DNA of 64,000 nt from Neurospora tetrasperma FGSC 2508 (Eukaryota > Ascomycota > Sordariomycetes > Sordariales > Sordariaceae), in the NCBI RefSeq assembly GCF_000213175.1, contig NW_009799179.1, positions 1,967,655 through 2,031,654 of the forward strand. The letters are read 5' to 3'. Of this stretch, positions 1 to 12,452 are shown in pieces. A program made the translations under genes and the position numbers. How positions within the stretch are numbered: the first letter of the stretch is position 1; every line of letters begins with the position of its first letter. The notes beneath the pieces were generated by a model, which was not told the DNA's origin, ran no database searches, and saw only the letters and a program-made list of their open reading frames with translations.

Positions 1-660
1 CTTTTGTGGTTCTGGTCAGTCGTCCATCAGGAAATTTACCGTTTCATCTACCGCCCGGCACCTTCTGCGCCCTCTAACCCTCCGACCATCCTCAGGCCCG
101 TCACCGGATATACCTCGGGAACGTTGAAGCATATCTCCATCGTACCATTTCCCTCGAACCACCAGATCAGCTTTGGTGCTTGCCTGAAAGGGGTAAAGTG
201 ATATCCAGGCCTTCAATCAACGAGGCCTGAAGGTATCTCTGTCTCATCTGCTCATCCAACGGTTGTGGGATGATTATGACTGTTGAGAAAATCTGATTGG
301 CCGGAGTCGGGCGAGAGGCCGGTGGATGGGATGCGCGGGTTTTGGAAGGAGATAAACGAGTCAACAAAGGTCATTGTTGAATGGATTCCAATTGCTAACA
401 TTCTGATAAGGAATCAACGGCCATCGGATTGTGGAAATGTCGTGTAGTAGTGCACAAGACTGACCTTAGAGGCGACCAGGTTTCGACGAAGCAAATCCAT
501 CAAAGCCCACATAGCAGCAAAAGATCGACATGTGCCAAGCGCTGCATATGTATTTTTGGCCGCCTTTGCGTCATCGACCTCACCGTGTTTTACCGTGCCT
601 GACTTACCGCGCAGTAGCTTGCCCAGCCGGGTCCGGGTCCGGGTGACACCTCGTCGGGTT

Positions 661-1295
661 CGGGTGCAGTTCCCGAACTCCGCTTTTTTCTTAGCAGCTG
701 GCCCGCTGCGCCCGAGTTAGCCCGGTAGGTGCTTGGGTCCGATTCCCCGTTCAGCGCTCAACACGGACCGAGACACCCACTGGCAGCAACATCATTTCGA
801 GCAGATGATTTACTTGCAAGATAGGCAAGTTACCGGGTGCAGCTCCCGTCTCATTTTCGGGATTTCTTCCTATAGGCATACTCGGGTTTCCCTGCTGCCC
901 TGATAAACATACTTAAGACACACAAGGAACATTTGAGACATCCAGGAACCGAAACAGAGCAGTCTCAGTTGGACAAAATGCACACACCAGACCGCTCGCT
1001 TGGTTTCGGGAGTTCCCGTATCGACACCTGCCTATTTCGCCTCCTATTCCGAGTCTCAAGTCTCATATGCTACCGACATGGAAAAATGTCCGAAATTGTC
1101 CATTCTTCAGGACGGTGAAGGATGCAAACCAATGTTAGTGAGTTGACGCCGGGTGTAGTTCCCGCGACGCAAAGACAATCAAAGACTGGTCGAGACCGGT
1201 GAACTGGCATTACAGAATCTTCGGTCCGTGAGTCTCCGAGGTACCCATTCGACATCGCAAACACACCATTGTGCTTGTCCCGGGTGCGGTTCCCG
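661..1295. repeat. four dispersed copies of palindrome CGGGTGYRGYTCCCG
   Basis: Copies lie at 661-675, 834-848, 1150-1164 and 1281-1295, all in the same orientation. Each can form a CGGG/CCCG stem around a 7-base loop (TGCAGTT, TGCAGCT, TGTAGTT, TGCGGTT). A shorter form, CGGGAGTTCCCG, is at 1007-1018. The shape resembles a tRNA T-arm (5-bp stem, 7-base loop), but the surrounding sequence does not fold as a tRNA. They may be protein binding sites or relics of a tRNA-derived repeat. Confidence 0.6.
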
Positions 1296-2875
1296 TACTC
1301 TTCTCTTCCAAGCATCATTTTTCTCCTTTTCTCCCAAATTCCCGACCGATCGATTTGTCTTGTTGCACAACATCACAGCCCTTACAGACGGGACTCCCGT
1401 CAGCCGTCGTCCTGCTGCAGCATCGGATTGTTAGGCAAACATATCGGCTCTTTCGGACTCGACTTGCTTACACTGTGACAAAAACATCACTCCCACTCAT
1501 TCCGCTGCTGTCTTCACTGTCTTTCGAGTACCTCCCTGTAGGTATTCGACTGCTTCGTTGTCTTACAATGACGTCTTCCATTTTTCGAGAGAAACTCCGA
1601 AGGTGCCAGATTCTGAAGAAATCGCTACTGGACTGGGCTGCTGGTAGTACAGCCTCAAATGAAAACAAAAGAGACCACAACGCAGTGTATTCCCAAATCA
1701 GAAGGCAGAGCGGATGAATCCTGCCAATCCGGAACCAATCCCGCGCACTTTAGTTCGCTCTCTGGCCTCTCACGCACCGCACCGTCCAGTTCAGCTGTTC
1801 TAGTACACAGACCAATCAAGTTGCAAACACTGTAGCAAACACACCCAGCCTCCCAATCCACATCCACACTTTCCGCTCTCAGCTCTCTTGGCGTTCAACT
1901 CTCCTTACCTCCTCCAGTAGTGTAATCCTGGAGACTCCGACACCCTTGATACCCATCGTTGATTCCACGAATCATGCAGCACTACATAGTACATCAGCTT
2001 CTAGAACACCATCGCCACCGGGAGCCGGACAGGCAGGCAATGCAAATTATGCACTGGCTGTGCTGTGCACGCTTTTTTCACACAAGGACAAGGCTTCAAC
2101 TTCGTACGGTCATTGTGGTCGGTCGTCGGAGCTGCTGAGTTATGCATTGCTAAGCAGAACGCTAGTCTACCTAATCCTCTCTAGTGTTGTAGGTAGTTAC
2201 ATAGTCTTCTTCAGGCTCTGGGTTCTCCCTATTCCATGCCTAGTGTAGTAGGCTTTGTTCACGGTATCTACCATGTTCACGGTGTTTATTGGTCTCCATC
2301 TGTGCGTCCTGTAGTCCTGTTGCCCTGTTGCCCTGTTGCCATGTGCTGAACTGCACTGATGCGAGATGGTAAATCGAAGGGGAGTGCATTCCCGCTCCAG
2401 TAAAGTAACCATTACATATGTGCCGCCAATGTGTGTTTGCTCGCTGGTCAAAAAGGCTTGCAGATGTGGCGGTTTTGAGGATTTCTTCTTCTTCAGTTCC
2501 ATTCAGTATTCCATTCAGTAGTATTCCATTCTGGCCATCCAGGCAGTTGCGAAAGAAGTTCACCGCTCTAAGCACCCCCTTTGAAGTTTCTTTCTCACTT
2601 TTAAGTGCCAATGTCACAAGAGAAATACTGCTAGCATGTAGACTACCATGCAAAGTTCATTTTACACGTCTCACGCATATCTCACGGGTTTTGAATGCAA
2701 TAATGTACAGCAGATTGATCAACCAATTCGTCAGGGTTTTTGCGTTTTTCGATTTTTCATGACGATGGATGCTGCTAATGCTAAACTTCTTTGATTAACC
2801 GACCGTATACTTTCAAAGAATTGCCCCATCTAGACAGTATGTTGAGTAACTGTAGGAGAAAGAGGATGTGTTGTG

Positions 2876-2897
2876 GATGATGATGATGATGATGATG
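2876..2897. repeat. GAT trinucleotide microsatellite
   Basis: About seven tandem GAT units followed by degenerate GAC/GAG units; it lies in non-coding DNA. Confidence 0.85.
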
Positions 2898-3396
2898 ACG
2901 ACGAGAAATGAGCGCGCGGCTAGCTAGCGTGCATGCGAACAAGCGAGCCAGCAAGCAGGCAAGCGACTGAGTGAGTGGGTAAACGAGCGATTCCAAGATA
3001 TAACACAGTAATTGTTTCTCGCTAAACTAGAATCATACAAAATGCGAGAAAAAGGGGGTATCCGTTGTGATAAAACAGAAACAAAAAAAGAAGTCAACTG
3101 TAAAACGAGTCGGTGTTGTATACAAAAAGTGGGTTGTATGAGTGATCGTAGGAGTTTGCTTGATGCCAACTGCATAATAATGTGGCACAAAAACTGTCGT
3201 GTCGGTCATCGCTTTGTACGGATCCGAACAGACGGAAAATTCCCAAAACCCCGTTCCCGTGTATTGGGGGGCAATGGTTGTTTGGTGGCCCATGACGGCC
3301 GAAGTGCGTGAATAGATCCTGTCGTTCGTTCGGCTGCCTAGTCGAATGATTGTGAGGCCCGGCCTGATGCAGGTTGAATGTTCATGTCGGGTTTCG

Positions 3397-4713
3397 TTAT
3401 AAGCTGCCGATGATTGAGACGACGATCCAGAGAGCTGGTGCTGGGGTTCGATGAACCTCGGTATCCAATTCCGCCATATCGCATTTCAAAGTGCAGGCGT
3501 GAGTCGAAGACGGGAGTAGCGGCAACACTCGATCCAGTTTCCCCGTTGCTGCTTCCCCCCCTTGCTCACTTTCTCGGTAGTGGTGGTGGTGGTTTTCGTG
3601 GACAACTTCCTTTTCTTCAACCAGTCCAGACTTGATGCAGCGAATATTGTGGATATGGCGAAAATTCTGGTGCGGGTGAGGGTGATGGTGATGGGTGCTC
3701 CGACATATGCTTTGCCTTCTTGCGACTTTGCGGCGGTACACTGGAACGCACACGGGTGCGCTTGTTGAGACGCGGCTTGGTGAGCTCGTTGTGACGACGA
3801 TGTTCCCTTCTGTGCCCTGGGTTAGTTTCATTTTACCCATTGAGCGAAAAATTGTACTCCAAACATACACTGTCTTCTTTAATTGCTCCTCATCAAACGC
3901 GGCTTGTACCTTAGTGAGCACGGGTGCACTGTCGTTCTCGGGGGTCGCTTGTCTCTTCTCGAGAACAGTTGCAAGCCAATTGCGCGTCTGACTGGGTTGA
4001 ACGGGTTGACTGGATAGAGACATGGATCGCTCTTCAACCTTGGGTGGTTCGACCTTTGGCATTTCCATTTCAACCTTGCTCGTCTCCTCCTCCGTAACCG
4101 GTTCAATTTCGGTCACCACTGGTCGGCTGTCGTCGATTTTGGGGAACTCATCGACAATTTCGGGTAGGGCTGCTTCGGACAAAACGCTGAGGGCGGGCGA
4201 ACCTGGACCAGAACCTGGACATGGAATGTAGTCGACATATGCTTCCTCCCGCACCATGTACAGATCAGAACTCAGCGGAACTGCGACATGTTCGTACCGC
4301 TCCGGCGTCTTCACAAATGCATCCAAAACTGAAAGCGAGCCAAGGCTCCATAGAAGTTCTCCGGAAAGAGGCGCCCTGGAATCGGAGGAATCATTGCTGT
4401 GACAGATGCCGTGGAACTGGAATGGTTCTCGTGAAACAGCAGGGCTTAATGGCGGCGTCGAATCGGATAGCGGTCGTTGTATCCAGATGGAGGAGAAATT
4501 TTGTGTGACATTAATGTCCGTCGTGTCAATGTCTGCAGCCATGTGGCCCAAGGTCGGACACACGTGTTTTACTGACCTTTCATCGTCATGCTCGGTGGGG
4601 TTGAACTCGTCGAAAAGACTCGGCTCACCGTCGTAGGCGTCGTAGAAGATGTCGAGGCTGTGGCGAAGGACAAGGCCGCAATACCTAAAGTCGAGCATGT
4701 TGAGGGCCTCCAT
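3397..4713 (-). CDS. gene V: unrecognised protein, 438 aa, intronless
   Basis: A continuous minus-strand frame starts at the ATG at 4713 (MEALNMLDFRYCGLV) and ends at TAA. The frame is also open upstream of this ATG but contains no earlier ATG, so 4713 is the likely start. The N-terminal 40 residues are hydrophobic and acidic (LDIFYDAYDGEPSLFDEF). The middle is low-complexity, rich in Pro, Ser and Glu, with a PKVEPPKVEE repeat. The C-terminal third has basic residues and two His runs (HHHHPHPH, HHHHY). I see no catalytic motif, signal peptide or membrane helix and do not recognise a family. It does not contain the W-domain or TPEG domain of the cluster downstream. The very long gene-free region upstream hints at a regulatory gene, but this is inference only. 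Confidence 0.6.
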   Translation of the reverse strand: MEALNMLDFRYCGLVLRHSLDIFYDAYDGEPSLFDEFNPTEHDDERSVKHVCPTLGHMAADIDTTDINVTQNFSSIWIQRPLSDSTPPLSPAVSREPFQFHGICHSNDSSDSRAPLSGELLWSLGSLSVLDAFVKTPERYEHVAVPLSSDLYMVREEAYVDYIPCPGSGPGSPALSVLSEAALPEIVDEFPKIDDSRPVVTEIEPVTEEETSKVEMEMPKVEPPKVEERSMSLSSQPVQPSQTRNWLATVLEKRQATPENDSAPVLTKVQAAFDEEQLKKTVYVWSTIFRSMGKMKLTQGTEGNIVVTTSSPSRVSTSAPVCVPVYRRKVARRQSICRSTHHHHPHPHQNFRHIHNIRCIKSGLVEEKEVVHENHHHHYRESEQGGEAATGKLDRVLPLLPSSTHACTLKCDMAELDTEVHRTPAPALWIVVSIIGSL

Positions 4714-5420
4714 TGTGGAGTGAGGCAGCAGGCTCTCGGCGGGAAGCTTGTTGAAGCGTGTGAGGATGATACTTGTAAGGCTGATTGATGCCAGGGGACT
4801 AGGGTCGAGAGGGACGGGAGGGAGTCGGTTGGTTTTGTTGGAAGGAGAAACAAAGATGGAGCTTGGATGGAGACCAGATGGTGGACACCCAAGAAGGGTT
4901 GGGGATGGCAATCCTCTAGTAAGGAGGCCCTGACTCCACAGCCATCAATGAGCCAGCGAGGGGATGCTGGGCGACTGGACGAGGATGGAAGCGTTACTAG
5001 TAGTCTAGTGTAGTGTACTGTAGCTGCTAGTAGTTCCAGCGCATTCTCGGCTCTCTTTCCCCAGACCCGGATCAGCTTTATTTCGCAAGCGGAGCGTTGG
5101 CTGATCACCGGGAAGTGAGAAGACGCCAGCGCTAGGGAAGGCTTGGATTGGTGTCCGGTGCTAGCGGGGCAGTGTGAAATTTAGCGGCCCCAAGACGCTT
5201 GACCCAAGAGTGCGGAACTGGAACTACCTTAGTTGTGCTGCCGAGCAATGCAGACAAGTGGATGATGGAGACGGCGGGCAAATGGGATGGATGCCAGGTG
5301 TTTTGTTACTCGGGCCTGAACAAAAGGCATGTATTGTGGTAGGTCGGGGCAGCGACCCGATTCCCCGGGATAACCTAGGGACCCGGAGGTGTGTCGGTGT
5401 CTGTGAGACAGCGGCCGACG

Positions 5421-5421
<1 letters not shown>

Positions 5422-5450
<29 letters not shown>
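5422..5450. repeat. GCT (CTG) trinucleotide microsatellite
   Basis: About ten tandem GCT units. The poly-Ser and poly-Ala frames across it are artefacts of the repeat. Confidence 0.9.
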
Positions 5451-5451
<1 letters not shown>

Positions 5452-8268
5452 ACTACTGGCGACAAGGACAGAGAGACACCCGCTGAAGGGAGAGATGGAA
5501 CTAATTGGAGGATTGGGACTACAAGGGCAGATGAATTGACGATTGGGCCACGAGTGGGCCACGAGTGGGGGGGAACAGTTAAACAGCAATTCGAAGGGGG
5601 CAAGAAGGCATGCAAAAGAGATACCTAATGCAAAGCGTCGGGTCGGAGCGAAAAAACCCAAGGGCGGACTGCTGGTGGGATAAACTCGATGTCTTTGGTA
5701 GTAGTATAGCTGTATGTACTGTACTGGCAAAACCGGCACTGCGCACACTGGCTTGGCTGGTTAGGTCTGGATACTGCCAGACAGCCAGACACTACCACCT
5801 CACGGCGTCAGGCAGTCGGACCAAGTGGGAGAGGGGAAGGATTGGGAATTGAGAGGAATGGATGAAGCCATCTGGGCCATGCTCCCTTTTCTCGACTGCT
5901 TTGGCCCTGTTCCCCGCGGCGCGCACGCAACACAACAGAAGAGATTCCCAAAGGAGGCAGTCGAGCGAGGCGGCGGAGAGTTGCCCAAACCCGAAGCGTG
6001 CGAATTGCGTCCATGCGAATGGGCAGGTGCCGAGATATTAAGGTTGGTACCAAGCAACAGGAACCTCAAAACGACCGGTCTGGATGAAGACCTCCTGTTG
6101 ACCTGCTGCTTTGCGCCCAGTGTTTCACCACCGGCTGAGGGTACTGTGGCTCGTACTGGCTGGAACTGGCCGGCTAGTCTGGAAAACAAGAGGAGAGAAG
6201 AAACGACACTACAACCTTCCTTCCATAGGGTGCCTAGCTAAGCCAGCAACGGCCCCAAACGGGTAAGGTGTATGCACCAGGGGCATTTATGCATTCTGAT
6301 TGGCCAGCCTCTGGCCTGTCTACAAGACCGCAGTGACGTGAGGAAAATCACCCCAGCCCGGCACGGCAACGACGGCACCGTCCGCGGTGCGCTTCCCTTC
6401 CAAACGACAGGGCAAGGGAGGCACCGAGAGCAGGGAGGAAGCATCATGAATGCTGAGAACCTCTTTCTGAGGGGCCCGGATTTTCGGAATTATAGGTAGG
6501 GTGTAACACACACCACAACACACTCGACAGGGGCCCAAAAAGCCCTGGAGGTGCTCAAAGGGCACCCAATACAGTGCAGTTTCGGCCCGGAGCGCTGGAA
6601 AGATAAAAGACACAAGTCAGGACAAAAGAATCATTCAAAGGCCCGGTTCCGACTTCGGGTCTGTCCCATTGTCGGTTTTGTTTTTCTTTTTTCTCCTTTC
6701 TTTTTTCTTGCTTCTTTTTTCTTCTTCCCGATCTTGTAGGGGGGAGGGAAAATATTACAAGGAGGAGCAAGACATTTCATTTCTTCCGGCTGTCATTTCC
6801 ACTTGTTTCGTCCTTTCCACAAGACCGGCGTGGAAACGGCCAGGCTTCAGGAATGAAGACAAGGGCATTGACACAGCTTTTTATTGCCAGGCATTTCCAC
6901 GTCGTTGACTAGGTACACACAAATCTGACAAGACACCCAGCGACAAGAAAACTTGCAGCAGCACTGACAGACCACATAATAGTAGTCATTCGCACAATTG
7001 CTACATCTCAGACACGGCCAGGAGCCCAGGACCCTCTGGAGCACACGGGGCGGCGACTGGAAGCGCTCACCAAAAGGTAAATTATTGGAAAAATAAAGAA
7101 AGAAAGAAAGATGGCAGGCTCCGAGGGGGAGGTTCGAAGGCTATGGGGGATTAAAAATGGTCTGAAGGGGTCATTTCTGTTGGCGTTAGTCGTCGCAGGT
7201 GGTCGGACCATTATGACGCACTTTGCAGGAGTTCGCAGTCGATCTAGCGCACAAAGAGGATGAGCTCCGGCACCAGAGCTCTTCTCAAAAGCCGTTGGAA
7301 CTTGGACGGCCGGGGGTCTTTCGCGGGTTCAGGAGAGGGAGGGCGCCGACGACTCGGATTTCTTCCTACTGTTTCCACTGTGGACGCTGCACCTTGTGCA
7401 TATTGGAAGGCTCCATCCAAACCTCCTTCCCCGCGGCGGCGGAACAAACTCACAACCTTCCGCGCCGTCTAGCGTGCCAACTCATGTGCCCACACTGGGG
7501 GTTATAGACAAGGGGGGTTAGGTATAGTGTCGACAGGGGTACTAGTGTCGCCAAGTCGAACATTGGCTTCTTTTTGTGGAAGCGCCTGCCACTTTTGGGG
7601 CTAACCTTTTTACGACATGGCTCGATCCGCAGCGCATCTTTGCTTCCTCCTTCCCTTCCCTTGGACAAATCAACGAATGGAAGTCCTCGATCCCTCGATA
7701 CTCGATAGAAAGCAAGATCCGTCACCATCATCATCCACCACGGCACCACACGTGCGGAACAATCCCAGGAGTGCGGCAATCGTCGTATCTTGGCCTGAAT
7801 GCCTGTATTAGTTAGTAGGACATGGAGGACGATGGAGAATTGGTCGTGAGGAGAAGACTAGATGGGACCCCCACCCCAATTTGTGCAAATTTGCGAGATA
7901 TTCACATCACAAAATCCCGGGCGGGCAAGTGCCACATGCGGGCACATAATTCCAAGTTGTACAACAGCACAGAGCAGCAGGAGCAGCACACCGCAGCACA
8001 GACACTCTCTCGAAAACGGAAAGAATGTTACGTGACGTTACATCCGATTTGCACCTATCAATGAAGTGACCAGGGCATCTGATAATGCATCACCGTTCAT
8101 GCAACCCAACGCCAAACCCGAAACGACGAGGAGGAGGAGGAAGTCCCAAGCAGGGAGGGTAAGCGCTTTTCAAACACTGACACACAATGGAAACCACCCA
8201 ACGCACCTGGAAAATCTCTCCACATCCTGGTGGCTCCATAAGGGTACGGCTCCCGGACAGAAATACTC

Positions 8269-8269
<1 letters not shown>

Positions 8270-8331
<62 letters not shown>
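8270..8331. repeat. TCA trinucleotide microsatellite
   Basis: About 21 perfect TCA/ATC units. They create meaningless poly-Ser, poly-His and poly-Met frames in the different reading frames. Confidence 0.95.
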
Positions 8332-8332
<1 letters not shown>

Positions 8333-9449
8333 CCGCCTCACTAACTCGCGGCAGAACCATGATCCCAATCTCAGACAGACAGAAAAGATTCAACAACAAC
8401 ATGTCTGGCTCGTCTTCGTCCACCATCTCTCTCACCCCCTCGTCAAGGCCTAGGCCTGACCTCATGATCCGCTGACGCCATGCCATGATGATGAATGCAA
8501 GGAGACGGTGCTCCACGCATGGTCTGTTCGGCTAATCCCGTAACCGTCTACTCCGGTACACCGTCACGCCTCTATAAAAGACTAAGAATCCTCTAACTTG
8601 TCCAGGCACAGGCTTTTGTTCCTGGTCTCCCACGCCTTCGACATAACGCCGACTCGCGCTTGTTTAATCCAAGGTGATCAAGCCATGATTTGTCATGCCT
8701 CCATCGGCCGAGGTTGGACCGTTCACAATCGTCTTCAAACTCATATCGTCGTCCAAGCGTCATCCGAGGCATCCAGATATCGATTTTGCCAGTTCTTCGT
8801 CAGCAAGGCTATGTTCGTACCAGGCCCCGGGTCCGGAAACTTACTTTACCGATTTGGCCTTCTTCTCATCACGTCGGCAATGTCAATAACGTAGCGTTTC
8901 TCTGCAGTCGTTGATTACTATAGCAGGGTAAGTTTGTTAGAATGAGACCTCACCACCCATTTGCATCATATACACTGTTTAGTATGAGACCTTACCATCA
9001 CTTTTATGCATATCGGTCATTAGTATCACTTGTTCACGTTGCATAAGAGTGTCATTTCGAGTTGGAGAAAGCTATGAGTGTTTTGTTCAGATGATGTGTC
9101 TGGCACTCCTAGCTCCTAGCTAACTCCCTTTTCCCAAATTGCCAAAACACTTTCCCCCCAAACCGATTTCCGTCCAAAACTCCTCCGTCGGCACCCAGTT
9201 GGCCTTGGACCCTAACACTGCACCTCACATACCTATCTCAATTGCCCTACTCTTGGGCCCTTGTTGTAGTGTATCATTCGCTTGTCGGCGCTGAACCCGT
9301 CGGCAAGTGGCGTTCGGTCCTGTCCTTCCGATTGATTTTTTTGTTTCAGCGCCCACTTCCCGTTCGTGAGGTCCGTTGGCTGGAATCCGAGATTGTCATT
9401 TTTTTTTTTTTTTTTATGGTTCTTTTCTTTTTATTTCTTTTTCTTCTTT

Positions 9450-12118
9450 TCAGAAGCACTCCTCTTCCTCGAGCTCGACAATGTAGGTCAATGGGCGAGT
9501 GCTAGCCCGCCAATTGAGAAACCACCGGAGCTCGCGTGCGTCCAGGGGCCTGTATTCCGGCCCGTCCAGGCGGAAGTACCACCTGTCATCGCTGCCCCGA
9601 ACGTATTCGGCGTAGTAGGAGATTTCCTCGCCTGGGCACCGAATGTGCTCCATCACGAACCATCTAGGGGGCATCTCCTCTGCCTTGAACCATTTTTCAT
9701 CTGGTTGGTCCGAATTGATAATGACCCCGGCAACCTCCGCGGTGATATCCTCGGTGACGGGCTCAGTGACGTTCTTCGCGTTGGTCTCCGTGGTGCTTTC
9801 GTTGACTTGGCCCTCGAGTCCTGGCTTGGCCTCTGGGTTCATGGTCTCTGGTTCGTCCCAGGGGACCCACGGCAGCGGGAGCTCCTCCTCGTGGTTAAAC
9901 TCAGGCACGGTCTCTGGCTCATCGTCCCATGGAACCCATGGGAGCGGGAGCTCTTCTTCTTGAGTCTGAACCTCATGCCTTATGGATTCCTAGCCCATAG
10001 TGGCAATTGGCTCTTCCTCATTCTGAAACTTTGCGGCGGCGTGTAGTGCGACCTGGTGGAGCTTGGAGGGGAGAGAAGCAACGTCGCCGACGATGAACTC
10101 AATGAGCTCCTCGTATTCCCGCCAGTTAAGCTCATCAAGTGTTCCGTCGTCGTTCAAGAAGAACCAGTTGCCGCAGCTCATTTTGGCGTAGCTGGCACCG
10201 CCGGGATGCTTCAGAACGGCTAGTATATCTGAGTCGCCGGAATGGTGGGTGTAGTCGTAGGGAGTGCTCATATCCTCTGACTTGTCGGATGGTGTGGACT
10301 GGTTGCTGGCCGAGCTCCGGCAGCGCGCTGGTGATGGCGACGGAGTTTCATCCTTCAAGAATCTTCTGTCATAGTGGATGTCATCGCCGGGTTGGACGAT
10401 GGGATCAAAAGTGATCCCGGTACCCTTTTTGGCGGAGAGGCAGACGGTAAAGCCAGTCATAGCCTGGTACTCGGTTACGTTGTCTGGGCTCGAGTAGATG
10501 GTTGTAGGAGAACCGGCCGTAGGGTTGGTTGCCTGAGTAACAGCCGTGTCGTTTGTTTCTTCTGTAGTGTTGGTCCTATGGAAGTTAGTACGAGCACTTC
10601 AGGTGAAAGTGAGTTGGTGAGGATGACTTACTCGTTTGAGACCTTGCGGATGTGTTGCAAACATAACCCTACAGGGGAGGCGAAGATGGGCTTTTGGGCA
10701 TGAACGCTGAGCGGAGTGTGAGGAAGATGCGTGGCCTCAGGAGTTTTTGAGATGAACTCAGCCTCAGGGGTTTGGGCAGGAGAGCTGATGGGTGCGCGCT
10801 GAGCCGGGCTATGGTCCGGAGTCTCGATGAGGAATCCCGATTCAGTGAAGCGGGCCCCGGTGCCCTCGGGTGTCTGCGGCGTAGGAGAGTCGGGCGGGCT
10901 GGGTCGGGTGTTGACCTCGATCTGCTTGGCCAAGGCAATGGCATCGTCCTCGCTGTCGGAGAAGGCCTCGAGATCCTCCTCGTCCCATTGTTGGAACGTG
11001 GCCTCGATGTCTTTGGCGAGGGCAATTGTTTCCTCGACCGGGTCCGAGAAGCGCTCGACCTTCTCAAGTTCGTCGCAAAGTCTGTGAACCTTCTTTGCAA
11101 AGGCGATGATCTCCTCCTCGGACTCGGAAAATTCCTCAAAGTCGGTGAGGCTGTCGATGCTGCTGTCGGCTTCGTCGGAGGAAGAGCGAGGGAACTCGAT
11201 CTCTTCCTCGTCCTCCTCTTGAATCATCGACAGTTTGCAGATCGAAGTGTAGTCTAGTTCAATGTTAGTTTCATCTTTTTGTTGTCTTCGGGTTCATCTT
11301 GACTTACTGATCTTCGGTGCGGGACGGGCCGCTTTGGCGATCTTGTTCGTCTTAACAATGAATGAGGGCTTGGACCCAGAAGTGATAGCCGGATTAGGGG
11401 TTGGCATGTGGGCGAGCCACATTTGGTCTTCCTCGAGACATTTCTGGAGGCTCTTGAAATCGAGGATATCAGAGGCGAGGCCACCGAAGTAGTCGTTGTC
11501 GAAGTTAGTTGACCTAGTGGCACTCTCGGAGATTGTAGTGGGTGTAGAGACTTCGACGATATCGAAGGTTGGGCGGACGTGGCGATAAACATGGACTTCG
11601 CTTTCGGTGAGAGCAACCGAGGTGATGCTGTCTTCACTGCCGGCTTTCATGTCGGGGGTGATGACGTTTGTGCCGTCGAGTTCCTGGGCAATGTCGGCGT
11701 TGGAAGCAGCCATGGTGAGGTCCTTGTTGGTCATGAGGGTTGCATCCAGAGTAGTGATGGTGACCTCCGGAATGTTGCCGGCCTTCGAGACAGTGTCAAC
11801 TGTCGCCTGGGTGTTGCCGTCCGAAATAGTACAGTCGCCAGAGGCGACATTGGCGTCCGTGGTAGTGTCAGTCGTGTGGGAGAGAGCGAAGATCAAGGCC
11901 GTGAAGCTGATCAAAGAGGTGCTGACGATGAGGATGGTCATAACGATCAGTGCGATGATGACTTTAGTTGAGCTGGGAGTTTCCGTGCGGGGCTTGGAGT
12001 CGTCCGTTACTGTGATTGTTGTGTCAGGAGTCGAGTTGTTCATGTTGACGATGTCGATGGAGGCGCTGTCGAAAGTGCGATCAAGCGCAGTGGTGGCGTC
12101 AATGTTGAGAGGAGACAT
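9450..12118 (-). CDS. gene A: W-domain family protein with membrane helix; internal UAG; 672 aa unedited or 852 codons through UAG
   Basis: Three exons: 11308-12118, 10632-11253 and 9450-10575. The 54- and 56-nt introns have GTAAGT donors, CTAAC branch sites and TAG acceptors, and the joined exons keep frame. The start ATG lies upstream of a 27-residue hydrophobic helix (about residues 53-79, VIIALIVMTILIVSTSLISF), the only clear membrane segment among A-E. Next come the family motif HVYRHVRPTFDIVEV, a segment aligning with B and D (ASDILDFKSLQKCLEEDQMW), and acidic repeats of the form FSDxEEEIIALAK in exon 2. A W-domain (about 595-642, CGNWFFLNDDG...EYEELIEF) precedes the in-frame TAG (codon 673). 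A second W-domain (about 783-835, GSDDRWYFRLDG...LNW) follows it. The frame after TAG runs 179 codons to TGA. Function unknown. Confidence 0.78.
9860..9960 (-). repeat. duplicated EEELPLPWVPWD segment in gene A
   Basis: Just after the UAG, the protein repeats a 12-residue Pro/Trp segment twice, separated by about ten residues. The DNA copies are near 9929-9960 and 9860-9889 and have diverged mainly at third codon positions, as expected if the readthrough region is translated and selected. Confidence 0.7.
9981..9999 (-). other. gene A in-frame UAG in hairpin loop (candidate A-to-I edit)
   Basis: The TAG at 9990-9992 (context GGC TAG GAA) lies in the 9-base loop of TATGG-GCTAGGAAT-CCATA, a 5-bp stem. 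The frame stays open on both sides and a W-domain is found on each side. Editing to UGG would insert Trp. Confidence 0.75.
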
Positions 12119-12452
12119 ATTGTCGATGGAAGACGGTGTGAGGTGAGAAGGGATGTGTGTGGAGGAGAGAATGAGAAGAGGTAATCGATGAAATAGTCGC
12201 GCTGTGATGCTTGACTGGTGATAAGTTGGGGGAAGATAATGCGGCAGAGCGGCAAGATCTTGAAAGTCGATAGAAGAGTTGGAGGTCGATTGTTAGGTGC
12301 CGCGAGGCGAGTTGTGTGTATGCGTAAGGACGTTGGTTTGACTTGGTCAAAGATAGCAGTTGTGCTTTGTGCTTGCGCAAGAATGTGATTCTCCGAAGTG
12401 AGATGGGGAGAGAAGGATTCAGTTCCAGTTCTCTGGCATCAGAAGATGTGCT

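Larger units (their letters stand above)
1..3396. other. gene-free region
   Basis: No open frame here has coding character, conserved motifs or convincing introns on either strand; the longest frames are under 150 codons and overlap one another. The stretch holds four copies of a CG-rich palindromic motif (listed separately), a GAT microsatellite, and a run of short GC-rich words such as GGGTCCGGGT near 630. It could be the upstream region of a gene outside the window or degenerate repeat DNA. I see no tRNA or rRNA. Confidence 0.5.
4714..9449. other. 4.7-kb gene-free region with simple repeats
   Basis: This stretch lies between genes V and A, both on the minus strand. No frame shows a conserved motif or splice structure; the longer frames are produced by the CTG and TCA microsatellites. 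It contains pyrimidine tracts (6680-6730), a T-run (9399-9414) and a cluster of GC-rich segments. It probably includes the long promoter or leader of gene V on the left and the 3' region of gene A on the right. Confidence 0.5.

Noticed and set aside
661-850. tRNA genes suggested by T-arm-like hairpins
   Set aside because: No matching acceptor, D or anticodon stems can be formed around any of the four copies.
5224-5748. Minus-strand frame of 174 codons with a poly-Ser run
   Set aside because: Created by the CTG repeat; no splice structure or conserved motif.
8265-8335. CRISPR-like array
   Set aside because: It is a plain trinucleotide repeat without spacers, and nothing else in the window has the repeat-spacer form.
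8187-8516. Poly-His, poly-Ser and poly-Met frames across the TCA repeat
   Set aside because: They arise from the microsatellite in every frame and have no flanking coding signal.
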